A DNA stretch of 64,000 nucleotides, from NCBI GenBank assembly GCA_020226215.1, contig CM035234.1, forward strand, positions 1,116,001-1,180,000. The letters run 5' to 3'. Shown here in pieces: positions 21,261-33,242 of the stretch (the stretch's first letter is position 1; each line of letters begins with the position of its first letter). Source of the DNA: Sindora glabra (taxonomy: Eukaryota; Streptophyta; Magnoliopsida; Fabales; Fabaceae). A program made the position numbers and the translations under genes. The notes below the pieces were generated by a model. It was not told where the DNA came from and did no database searches. It was given only the letters and a program-made list of their open reading frames with translations.

Positions 21261-23416
21261 TCGAACATCTTACTAATATTGTATACCTTATTTTAGAACT
21301 AACATAAAGAAATAAGAAAATATGTGAGCTATAGCCGATGAAAGGAAATTGGCATGATTGTTAAGCATTTCAAACAAAGGTATGGATATATTTAAATGTC
21401 CAAACTACTTATGCCAGTAACTAAATTCTTATTTCATGAAATTAATAATCATAAAGAAATTGTTTACTTATAATGCTTGATTTTTATAAAAAAAATCATA
21501 GTCAAGATGCTAAAATTAGTCACCAACAATCTTTGTAGTTTGATGCTTCCTCTAACTATTCCCTAATAAGTTTGGTGCAAATCGATGAGCTTACTATTAC
21601 TAATGAAGTGTTAAACAATTATCGAGGGTGCAAGAAAACGATTAGCCATAGGCTTGCTTAGACATTATATGGTATCTTCGACGGTAGCTTACCCACGCAA
21701 CATTTCCTTTAAGGCAATAGCAAGATGCAGGATTAGAGAAGGATGCATAAAGCTACATTGTTAAAAGTTAGCAAGCCATCCATATGCAATGGCAGCATAT
21801 CGCTTATTAGGACTAATTATACCAGCACACCTAGAGAGAGCTTACCAGGGCTATATAAGGCCTTGGAAAGCAAATTAAAGCTTAGTATACCCTATCCTAC
21901 ACTACCTCCTCCTCTTCAAATATTGGACATCCCTACCTCAAAAGTATTGACTAGATTCCTTCAACAGTCACCCTTTTCTCTGCAGCCATAACTATAACTA
22001 TAGTTGCCCTACCTCTATCCTAGCCTTTATATTTGCCCTTTGATGATGTCGAGGATGACATCAATGATTATTTGACTTAATTATTTTTTATATTATACAT
22101 TGACTTTTTATTAGTTACTTTATATTATTATGCATGGATATTATAGTGATTGGTTATTATATATTATTTGTAATTTTATTTTATATATTTTACTTTTGTC
22201 TTATCTAGTATTATAATTAACATGATTACATTTTTAAATTATTAATAATTGCAAAAAATATTTAAGAGTGTTATCAATTTTCTTTGTAATGCTTGTCATT
22301 AAAAACAAGTTCTAAAAAATAGATATAATCTTTTTAAAAAAATTAAAAAAATCTTCCACAGACAACTTTTGTCATGTGAATAAGTAAAAAAATATTTAAA
22401 GAGAAAATTGGTCCATACAAAAGATATTGTTATCTTAACAAGTACATTTTAAAAAAATGAAAAATTGTATTATTATCACCTGAATATGTTAGAACCTATA
22501 TAGAAAATATATTGTTTGGATAGAGCTATTACCGTTGGCCATCTATTCACAATACACTTGTCATATTATTATTTGTATAAGTGCTACTTATAGCAACGAC
22601 TTTGAAAATTGTCCAAACATGTAATAACACCTATAAATCTATATCGATGACTCTATATAGATGATAATGTCATTTGCACTATTTTTTCATATGTGATAAA
22701 TAATTCTATACCAATGACTTTTATTATTTGTACAAGTCATTATTCTTATAATAATATTTTATTAGTTATTAATATAAATAATATATTATTTCTTTATTAA
22801 TATTTTTTTATAAAAATGTACATTCTAACAAAGCCTAGGTGTGTTGTGTCCAATTTTCACATCATGCTTTTAAATTGTAATCTGCCACTTCAATTTTGCA
22901 TAGTATATCTATTGCGCTAAATTTTACGACCACAATACATACACACACATGCAACATGTTGTGTATAGCGTTACCGAAAAGTATTTTACTATTTTTCTTG
23001 AATGCAATATGTATGTAGTTGCTGAAGTTTGCTCACTTGAGCTTTGTTGGTTGGAGGGAAAAAAAGAAGAAGGAAGAAATTTTTAAATTTTTTTTCTTCT
23101 TTTATTTGAATAAAAAAAAGAAGAAAAGAAATATTTAATATCAAATTTATACTTATCATTTTTTAGATAATTTAATTTTTTGAAAAAATTTCTCCCCCAT
23201 TAACTTCTTAATTCAAATTTAAAAATTTTCTTTCCTTCGTAACTTCTTCACATTCAAACAAACTGATCCTCTCCGTGAAAGCAACACCAAACAAAAGTAT
23301 TGAGAATCTGTGAAACCTTATTTATGCGGGCCCCATGGTTTCATGCGGGCAGTTGAAAGTTGAAACCTAAAATATCCTGTCTTGCTTTTTCTGTTTTTTT
23401 AGTGTGAAAATGAGAA

Positions 23417-24102
23417 CGAGATAATTAGTAAAGAGCTTTTTTAGTAAATTTTTAATTAATTTGGTAGTGTTTAGTTATTTGACAGAATTAATTAATTAAT
23501 TTAATTATTTAATAAATAATTTATTTAATGAGTTGATTGACCTTCAATTAATTAATTTAAAAAATTTGGTAAACCCAACGTTTTCAATAAATTTATTGAT
23601 AATAGGTTTGTAAAAATATAAAATTATCCTTAAATAATATATATATTTTTATTTATATCCTTACTAAAAAAATATCAAATAAATTTATTAAATAATAATT
23701 ATTAATTTTTATAAAGCATTTATGAAATATAATAATTTATATTTTAAAAAATATAATAATTTTGAGAAATATAATAAATATTTAATTATATTTTAAATTT
23801 ATCATATTTTTAAATAAGTATGACTCAAAAAATTACTTAAATAAATTATTATATTTTTAAATATAAATTATATGATAAATTTAAAATATTATTAAAGTAA
23901 AAAAATGCTTAAATAAATCATAAAATATATATACATCCTTATATATTATTTTACATATAAATAATTAATTTTACTAAATATTTTCACTTAAATGATTAGT
24001 ATTATCAATTAGTCAAATCAGTTACTATAATTAATTATTAATTAATAATTTATTAAATCAAATAACAGTTAATTGAATCAGTTAATTATCAAATAGGACC
24101 AA
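23417..24102 (-). mobile_element. PIF/Harbinger-like MITE, ~0.69 kb
   Basis: The copy 2 sequence GAAAATGAGAA|TGCCTATACATG is uninterrupted, whereas here 686 bp separates GAAAATGAGAA from TGCCTATAAATG. Ends contain TTTAGTTATTTGACAGAATT and its rough complement (AACTGTTATTTGAT). The interior shares GTAAAAATATAAAATTATCC with the element at 40411-41107 and the complement of a block found in 59525-60351. No coding capacity. Confidence 0.6.
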
Positions 24103-24144
24103 TGCCTATAAATGTGTCCTCATAGTTTCCATATATATATATTG

Positions 24145-24682
24145 ACACACACACACACACGTAAGCTTTTAGATCTGTGCACAAATCTTTATTTTTTTAA
24201 GATAAACATATTAAATATATAAAAAGATTATAAAAATATTAAACATAATTTATTATATTTATTTTTTAAATATTATATATTTAAATTTAAATTTAAAAAA
24301 TTTTAAAATATGATATAATAAAATAATTTAATAAAATTAGATCTTTAACTATTTAAACAAATTTATAATAAAATTTTTTATCTTATATTAATACCATTTA
24401 GTAATATTAGTGTTTAATTTATAAACACATAAATTTTATTTGAAGAATTTTTTGAAGAGCTTTTTAGGAGATTAGAATAATTTAATATTTTTAAATTTTG
24501 GTGATAGATGAAAAATAATTCAAATTCAATTTTTTATTAGAAATTAACTAAATATTGAAGGATATAAAAAGAAAAAATAATAAATTGACACGGGACGAAT
24601 TGTAAAAATAATATTTATCATAAAAAAATAAAAAAATATTACAATTAATATATAATATATAGATATATATATATATATATAT
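24145..24682. other. AT-rich insert between simple repeats
   Basis: An (AC)n run (24145-24160) and an (AT)n run (24663-24682) bracket ~500 bp of AT-rich DNA that is absent from the equivalent place in copy 2, where a single (AT)n run (31350-31373) is present. No ends of a known element are recognised. Confidence 0.5.
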
Positions 24683-24689
24683 CAATATT

Positions 24690-25443
24690 TCTGTAGATAA
24701 TAATATGATTATAAATTATTTTTTATAATAATATTATTTTTCAACTATTAATATAAATAATATATTATTTCTTTGTCAATATCATTTTCTTATAAAAATT
24801 ACTTTCTAACAGAGCCTAAGTGTGTGGTGTGCAATTTTCACATCATTCTTTTAAATTGTAATCTGCCACTTCAATTTTGCATAATGTATCTAGTGCACTA
24901 ATCTTTACAATTACCCCACACACGCACGCACGCACGCACGAGATGTAGCGTCCAGCATTACCCAAAGGTATTTTACTCATCTTCTTGAATGCAGTACGCA
25001 CGTAGTTGCTGAACTTTGCCGACTTACTCCACGTAAAAGCAACACCAAACGAAGGAATTAAGAATCTGAGAAACCTTATCTATGTGGGCAGTCCAAAGTT
25101 GAAACCTAAAATATCCTGTCCTGCTTTCTCTGTTTTTTCTATTGTGAAAATGAAATTGCCTACACATCATACATGTGTCCCAATGGTTTCCGCAGAATGG
25201 ACAGACATATATCGGTATTTCTGCAGATAAGGTCCGGAAACAATGGCCATTTGTGGGGAAGAAAGAGACAACTCATTTTAACTTTGCTATTTTAGAGGAT
25301 GATAATTATATTTCAACCACAATCCCCTTTTTTTCTTAGGCAATCCCTTATCACTTATCTAAGTTATTTCTGTGAACATTTTAAAAAAATTAAATTCAAA
25401 AATGTTTTAAATGTATATCTGGATGGAACCAACAAATATAAAA
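24690..25443. repeat. Unit B of the internal ~600-bp repeat
   Basis: Matches units A (22770-23416), C (30300-31349 minus its insertion) and D (31375-31970). Landmarks are GTGTGCAATTTTCACATCAT, AATCTGCCACTTCAATTTTG, CGCACGCACGCACGCACG, GTAAAAGCAACACCAAAC and GTTGAAACCTAAAATATCC. B and D are closest. A short frame at 25006-25230 inside it is not credible as a gene. Confidence 0.8.
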
Positions 25444-27779
25444 GGCTTCACATTTGTGGGACATGTCTATTTTTTATTCTTAAATATATATATTTATTTC
25501 TTCTTAAACGTTCCAAGTTAAAAAAAATAAAATTTATACAAATTATCATATTGATCAAATAAAAAATTGTGACTGAAAAGAAAATATTATTCTGAGAGAA
25601 TGACAGAATTTATCACCCAAGTATTATCCATTTATTTATAACAGAAAGTTTAAAAATTCTTAAAAGGTTTAAATTTAATCAATTATTAGCAACGTATAAA
25701 CATAAAGAACAAAAATTGAATTCTAATTACAAAAGAAGGTATAATTTCTTTAAAGAAAATCATATGTTACTTGCGTCAAATGTTTCTAATAAAATGGTAG
25801 TCAAGTAGAGCAACCACTTTGAGAATTAGACTATTAACGAATTTTTTTCCCTTTAAATAAGAATCTCTCCAAAATTTAAACTCCCTATTTTCTGATATGT
25901 GTAAGTTCTCTTGGGATCAATACACTTCTATTGAATCAACACCTTCATAATAGTAATTAAAATTTTTTAATAATATTAAAAAAATTTAATATTTTTTATT
26001 AATATGATAATAAATGATTGTGTAATAGTGTAAAATTGATTTATACTAACAATAAATCAATTTTAAATTTATTCTCAAATACTTCAATTGTAATACATAT
26101 CTTTATTCTTATCTAATTAATGAAAGGTAATTATCGATTTTAATTATTAATTTTATAAAATTCATGCATTTCAAATATATATATTTTTTAATTCTTAAAT
26201 TATTAAAAGTCACAAAAATTTATTGGATAAGATGAAGAATATATATTATAATTAAAATATAAAAACCTTTTTCAAAAATTATCTAGTTTAATCACTCCTT
26301 CAATTTAATATCCCCTAATTATATATTGGCCATGAATTTGGATTTTTAGCAATTTTTCAGCCCATTAAACCCTCGCATGAGTTGATATTATGCGCCTACC
26401 ACAATATGGCATTACAGCTAGCTTCCTCCTTTATGTGTCCTTATCTTTCACATGTTGCTTCTCATGCATAAAAATTATTTGGGAATAACCTCCTAAATTA
26501 ATACATTTACTTTCTCTAAAAATTACATTGAATGTATTTTATTTATAGTATGTTTTAATCAGTAATCTTTTTTAAAAAATAATTTATTATATATAATTAC
26601 AATCAATCAAAAATGAAAATTGTAAATTAAATATTTCTTTTAGAGCTTGAAATTAATTTTGGTAAAATTATGTAATTTTAGTATAAAAATTCAATTTTAA
26701 TCATTTTAATGCAATTATTTGCTATGCAATATAAATAAATATTGAGATGATAATTTTCTACTTATTTAACATATGAGTGAGAATGGAATAAAATTATAAT
26801 TTTATATAATATAATATTAAAATTTCTAAAACCTATTAATTAACTTAAAATGTAAATAACTTTTAAAGAATTTCCACAATAATCCAAAAGTTACAAAAAA
26901 ATTTATTAAAGATTGTGTATCAGCATTCAACAAACAAAAATAATAAAGATTGCATAAGTTTATCATTATAAAAAACTAATTTTCTTAACAATATTATTTT
27001 ATTAAATGAATAATGATGTCTCTTATAATTTTTTATTAATTCCTATATAGGACATAATCTCTATCATTTGTGATAATGTGAATTTCCTAATACCTTCAAA
27101 ATGAATATTTGATGATGTTTTTGATATTATGCCAAATATAAATTTAATTAACTCTCAGATGTTCGTAAATAAAATAAAAAGGATTATAAAAAAGGAGATA
27201 AATAACTAAATCATATATTTGAAATTTTGTTTAATTTATAACTTTCATACACTTGAAATAATTTAATTATGCTTTTTTGTTTATTTTTATATTTAGTAAA
27301 TCAAACAATATTTGTTCTTTATTGTTTATTATGATATGTATTTACATAAAAGTTAAGGATTAATATTTATATATTAAATTTCATATAAATTAATATTATT
27401 TCCTTTTTTATATGTTTGATTTTATCCTATTTTTCTAATTCATTTGTTACAAAATTTGATCATATATACATCTGTCTATATATGATAACAACAATTGATT
27501 AATATAATATTACAATAATATAACAACTTTATTAATTAATAATAACTTAATATATATATTGTATCTCTTATTAGTTAAGTTAAATATAATTATGTGAATT
27601 TTATAATTATTCAAATGATATAAGTATAATGATAAATTTAAAAATAATCATTTAAGTCCTTTAAATTTAAATTTTAAAACTTTAATTTTATATTATAAAT
27701 TCTTATTAATTAAATTTAATTAAACTAAATCCGTGCATTGTACGGATTAAAAGTTAGTATATATATATATATGATCAGC
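25444..27779. mobile_element. 2.3-kb insertion with Helitron-like 3' hairpin
   Basis: In copy 2 AACAAATATAAAAATCGATTG is continuous; here AACAAATATAAAA and AAAAATCGATTAAG are 2336 bp apart, with an A4 run on both sides. The last ~60 bp contain the hairpin ATCCGTGCATTGTACGGAT (27729-27747) followed by TAAAAGTTAGT, which resembles the hairpin-plus-CTRR end of plant Helitrons, although the CTRR here reads TTAG and a TA repeat follows. The interior is AT-rich without a gene. Confidence 0.5.
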
Positions 27780-28158
27780 AAAAATCGATTAAGCCCGCCA
27801 TTTCACCTGACCAGTCAAAGCTAAGGCTCCATACTTTGAATCAAAGCCGACCTGAAGTCACCATCAAACCAATCCGAATCATGCAAGTTGGTTTCGGTCA
27901 AGTTATATTGCTTCCTACCGGTGCCACACTTCATTTTACCTGTTTTTATCCCCGCAAAACGGAGCAACATTTCTTATGGAAAAAATTTACAGAGCATTAT
28001 TGAAAAAGTGATCCATTGATATATTATTAATATATTATTATATAACATGTATCAAAAGATTATCAATTTAACATATAATTAAATTTGATCATGTATCTAT
28101 GTATCACTGTATCACGTTTGCACTATTGATACTCCCCCTCTTTTATATGATAAATGGA

Positions 28159-31100
28159 CAAAGATTAGCATTCAAAGCACTTCATACATAATATAGGAGT
28201 CCTAGTCCTTCCACAAGAATTGAAGAAAGGTACATGAAGAGCAGAAGGCACGTGTTGCGTAGGAAACTTGTGTAACTATTATTAAATGTAATTTTCTTAT
28301 TATTTTATGTTTGATATTAAATTATTTGACATATTAATCATATGATTGTTACATATCTTTCAATGCAATCACATTTCAAGTTTGTTGACATTTACCTCAA
28401 GAGTGGCTTCTCATAACATTTAGTATTAAGTGGATAGCAATCGACCGATATCGGGATTTGAAAATGGTATTCCATAAGTATTTCTTGGAATATGGAGGCC
28501 GTGATGACATTCATATTATGCATGATGCAAGATGAGCAATTCCCACAAATATCACATCAAATCAATAGGATAAGTTATGCATATATTTTAATAATGAGGA
28601 ACACATGGTGAGGATTAAGTAAATAATATAGGTCATCATTTTTAGTTTTTCAATTATTTACTCTTGTAATTGTAAACATTTTGATTTGAAATTATAGGAG
28701 TTGTCCAGAAGAAATGTAAAAAACAAGTCGAAGAAAGTGTACAATGATCACCATAAATTAAGGTCAATTGCAACATAGCAACACAATAATGTATTTTAAG
28801 ATAACATTCCTAAATTTTAATACCATCAAACATCTTACTAATATTATATACCTTGTTTTAAAATTGACATAAAAAAAATAAGGAAATATGTGAGTTGCAG
28901 TTAGTGAAAGAGAATTAGTATGAGTGTTAAACATTTCAAATAACGGAGTGGATACATCCAGATAACCAAACTGTTTATATAAAATTAATTATCATAGAAA
29001 ATTTTTTTTACTTATATTATTTAATTTTTATCGAAAAAATCAAGGTCAAGATGCTGAATCTAGTCACCAAATAGTCTTTGTAGTCTAATGCATTCTCCAG
29101 TAGTTTCTTAATAAGTTTGATACAAATCAATGAACTTATTATTATTAATGAGGTGCTAGACACTTATTAAAGGTCCAAGAAAACAGTTAGCCATAGACTT
29201 GATGGGACATTACATGGCATCTCTGGTGGTAGCTTACTTATTATAACATTTCCTTTAAGGTAATAGCAAGATGCAAGATTAAAGGAGGATGTGTAGAGTA
29301 ACCTTGTTGAGAGTTAACAAGCCATCCATGTGCAACGGTAACACACCGCCTATCAAGACTAATTGTACCAACACACCTAAATGGAGCTTATGAGGGTTGT
29401 ATAAGGCCTTAGAGACCAAATTAAGGCTTAGTTTGCCCCATCGTGCACTGCCTCCTCCTCTTCAAATGTTGGATATTCCTACCCTAAAAGTATAAACTAA
29501 ATTCCTTCAATAATTGTCTCTTGCTCCATAGCCACAACCATAGCCCACAATATTTTGCCTTTTGTTGATGTCAAGGATGACATTGATGATTATCCAATTT
29601 AATTATTTTTTATATTGTGCATTGACTTTTTATTAGTTATTTTATGTTATTATGTATGGATATTATGGTGTCTGGTTATTATATATTATTTGTAATTTTA
29701 TTTTATATATTTTACTTTTATCTTATCTAGTATTATAATTGATATAATAATATTTTTAAATTATTAATAATTGTAAAAAAAATATTTGGAAGTATTATCA
29801 ATTTTCTTTGTAATGCTTATAATTAAAAATACATTCTAAAAAATAGATATAATTTTTAAAAAAAATTAAAAAAAAATCTATATAGATAGCATTTGTCATT
29901 TGAATCGGTAAAAAAATATTTAAAAAGAAAATTGGTTCATACAAAAAATATTGTTGTCTGAATAGATTTAAAAAAAAAAAGGAAATATTACTATACAAAC
30001 AACAATTATTTCCTTAATATGTTAGAATCTATAAAGACGACATATTGTTAAGATAGAATTATTATCATTAACCATCCATCTAGAACGTACTAATGATATT
30101 ATTATTTATATAGGTGCTACCTATAACGATAGTTTTGAAAGTTGTCTGAATAAGTGATTACACTGATAAATTTATACCAATAACTTAATATAGGTGACAA
30201 TATTATTTGCACTATTTTTTTATTGATGACAAATGATTTTCTATCAATGGCTTTTATTATTTATATAGGTTATTTTTTCTATAATAATAACAATTTTTAA
30301 TTATTAACATAAATAATATATTATTTTTATTAATATTATTTTTTTATAAAAAGTACATTTTAACAAAGAAAAAGTTTGTTGTGTGCAATCTTCATATCAT
30401 GCTTTTTAAATTGTAATCTGCCACTTCAATTTTGCTTATTATATCAATAGCGCTAAATTTTACAATTACAATATACACACGCACGCGACGTGGAGCGTGC
30501 AGCATTACCGAAAAGTATTTTTTTTGAATGCAATGCATAGATCACTTAAACAGTTTTTTGGTAAGAGGGAAAGAAAATAAACAAGGAAGAAAATTTTTCC
30601 TTATTTAGATAAAGAGAAAAAAGAGAGAAAAAATATTAAATATCAAAATCAGAGATTATCATTTTTTAAACAATTCAAATTTTTTAAAAAAAAAATTTCA
30701 TTTTTTTCTCAAATCAAATTAAAATTTTTTTCTCGAATTTCTTCTCATCCCATTATAGTCTCCATAAAAACAACACCAAACAAAGGAATTAAGGGTCTGT
30801 TTGGATGTGTTTTTATTTTTATATTTTTAAAAATTATTCTAAAAAATTATTTTTAAGAACTATTTTTTTTGTTCTGGAAAACTTTTTTTGAATTAAAAAA
30901 ATAAAATTATAAAGATTAATATTATAAATGAGAAAATATTTCATTTAATTATAAAATTAAAAATTTTATAATATTTCATTTAATATTATAAAACTATTTC
31001 AGAATTCAATTAAATGAAAATATTTCATTCAAAACAAAAAAAAACAAATTCAAAAAATAAGTTGTTTCTATTTTCTAATTTTTAAGTTACATATTTAGAT

Positions 31101-32690
31101 AATAATTTTTAAAAATAAATTCTGAAAATAAGTTATCAAATAAATTCTTCTATTTTTAAAAATGAAAAATAAAAAATTATTTTTAAAAACAGAAAACAAA
31201 CTGCCCCTGAGAATCTGAGAAACCTTATTTATATGTTATATGGGCCCCATGGTTTTATTTGGGCAGTTGAAAGTTGAAACCTGAAATATCCGGTCCTTTT
31301 TACGTTCTTTTGATTGTGAAAATGAGAATGCCTATACATGTGTCCACAGAATATATATATATATATATATATACATTGATTTTTCTGTAGATAATAATAT
31401 CATCTGTATATATTATTTTTTGTAATAATATTATCTTTTAACTATCAATATAAATAATATATCATTTTTTTATTAATATCATTTTCTTATAAAAAGTTAC
31501 CTTCTAACAGAGCCTAAGTGTGTTGTGTGAAATTTTCACACCATTCTTATAAATTGCGATCTGCTACTTCAGTTTTGCATAATGTATCTAGTGCACTAAA
31601 CTTTACAATTACCCCACACACGCACGCACAAGATGTAGCGTCCAGCATTACCAAAAAGTATTTTCTTCTTTCTCTCGAATGCAGTACGTACGTAGTTGCT
31701 GAATTTTGCTGACTTACTCTCCGTAAAAGCAACACCAAACAAAAGAATTAAGAATCTGAGAAACCTGATTTATGTGGGCAAGATGGTTTTATATGGGCAG
31801 TTGAAAGTTGAAACCTAAAATATCTTTTTCTGATTGTGAAAATGAAAAATGCCTATACATCATACATGTGTGCTCATGGTTTCCACAGAATGGATATATA
31901 TTTCGGTATTTCTGCAGATGAGGTCCGGAAACAATGGTCATTTCTGGGGAAGAAAAAGAAAACTCATTTTAATTAATTAGCACACCCAAACAACACTCCA
32001 ACAGGAGAGCGGATACTTTTATATTGGTGGCATGAGACTTCTAAGGAATTTATTTACAACATTTTATGCTTGTTCGGTTCAAATTATTCCGGTCATTTAA
32101 CATTATCCATATAAATTTTTCAATTTATTTAGGGCCCGGCTCATGCGAGAGACTTTGCTATTTTAGAGGATGATGATTATATTTCAACCACAATCCCTTT
32201 TTTATAGACAATCCTTTATCACTTATCTTAGTTATTTCTGTGAATATTTTGAAAAAATTAAAAATATTTTAAATAAATATCTGGATAGAACCAACAAATA
32301 TAAAAATCGATTGAGCCCATTATTTCACCTGACCAATCAAAGTTAAGGCTCCATATTTTGAATCAAAACCGACCGAAAGTCACCGTCAAACCAATCCGAG
32401 TCATGCAAGTCGGTTTCGGTCAGGTTATATTGGTTCCTACTGGTTTCACACTTTATTTTACCCATTTTTACCCCGTAAAATGGAGCAACATTTCTTATGG
32501 AAAAAATTTACAGAGCGTTATTGAAAAAATGATCCATTAATACATTATTAATATATTATTATATAACATCCATTGGAAGATTATCAATTTAATTTATAAT
32601 TAAATTTGATTATGTATTGATGAATTACCGCATCATGTTACTCCCGGTAAATGGACAAGATCTTGGACTACATGCCAGCATGAGTTTACT
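28159..32690. repeat. Tandem segmental duplication, copy 2
   Basis: Starts ATTAGCATTCAAAGCACTTC and follows copy 1 in order: CACTA Transposase_24 remnant (about 28390-28790) and 3' region to about 30300, unit C, unit D (31375-31970) and the tail AATCGATTGAGCCC...TAAATGGACAAGAT (32307-32665). The junction with copy 1 is at 28158/28159. Copy 2 has ~170 bp not in copy 1 at about 31973-32145. Confidence 0.78.
30793..31207. mobile_element. Tourist-like (PIF/Harbinger) MITE, 415 bp
   Basis: Terminal repeats are GGGTCTGTTTG and the complement of CAAACTGCCCC, flanked by TAA (30790-30792) and TGA (31208-31210). The other repeat units lack it and read ...ATTAAGAATCTGAG or ...ATTGAGAATCTG, so the target was TAA/TGA, fitting the 3-bp preference of this superfamily. 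A relative in the opposite orientation is at 59006-59343. Confidence 0.75.
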
Positions 32691-33202
32691 ATGTGTGACT
32701 AGCCCCCTCACATTGGAAAACAATAACTCTTTTTAATGACTCCTCCTACTTCTGGACTCTGCTTAAAATGGAAATTAAGATGGAGATCTTTCTGGGTTTT
32801 GGAAATAAGACCTATTAATTTGGAGTTCTTTCTTCTGTTCAGCAACTAATTTGAGAAGACAAAGATTTTCAAAAGCAAAGCTTTGATAGAGGACCCAGAC
32901 TATTAAGATGCAGAAGCAAGCCATGGGTTCAGCTTCCGAAGCTCTGGATCTCTACCAAGCTTTTTTTTCTTCTTTTTTAAGTGTGAATCTGTTGCTGCCC
33001 ATATAATCACTCCCCGATGTTTTTGTAACATAAAAACAAGGTTCTATGTAATGGGTAGCTAAAATTTATTTTAAAGATAAATTACATTCATCTTTTTAAG
33101 TTTAAACTAATTACCTTACATTTATTCAATTTTAAAAAATATACATTCATTTGTCTTTTGTTTCAAAAGCAGAAGAGATAAGTATACATTTAGAATAAGA
33201 GT

Positions 33203-33242
<40 letters not shown>

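Larger units (their letters stand above)
16946..22770 (+). mobile_element. Decayed CACTA (En/Spm) transposon
   Basis: The left end CACTACAATAATTAAACTC at 16946 is a CACTA terminus. It is followed by subterminal repeats (17040-17445), long AT-rich DNA, a TNP2-like transposase remnant (19745-20520), a Transposase_24-like remnant (20800-21260) and a repeat-rich 3' part to about 22770. The 3' terminus has degenerated, so the right border is approximate. Many stop codons make it long inactive. Confidence 0.72.
20570..28158. repeat. Tandem segmental duplication, copy 1
   Basis: Copy 1 starts near AACTCAAAGCATTTCATACA (about 20577) and ends at ATAAATGGACAAAG (28158). It contains the CACTA 3' half, a ~600-bp unit A (22770-23416, 24103-24140), a related unit B (24690-25443) and a tail (27780-28158). 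It is longer than copy 2 because of later insertions at 23417-24102, about 24145-24665 and 25444-27779. Confidence 0.78.

Noticed and set aside
24913..24940. CGCA repeats resembling a short-unit CRISPR-like or satellite array
   Set aside because: It is a simple tetranucleotide microsatellite within the 600-bp repeat units, and this is a plant genome.
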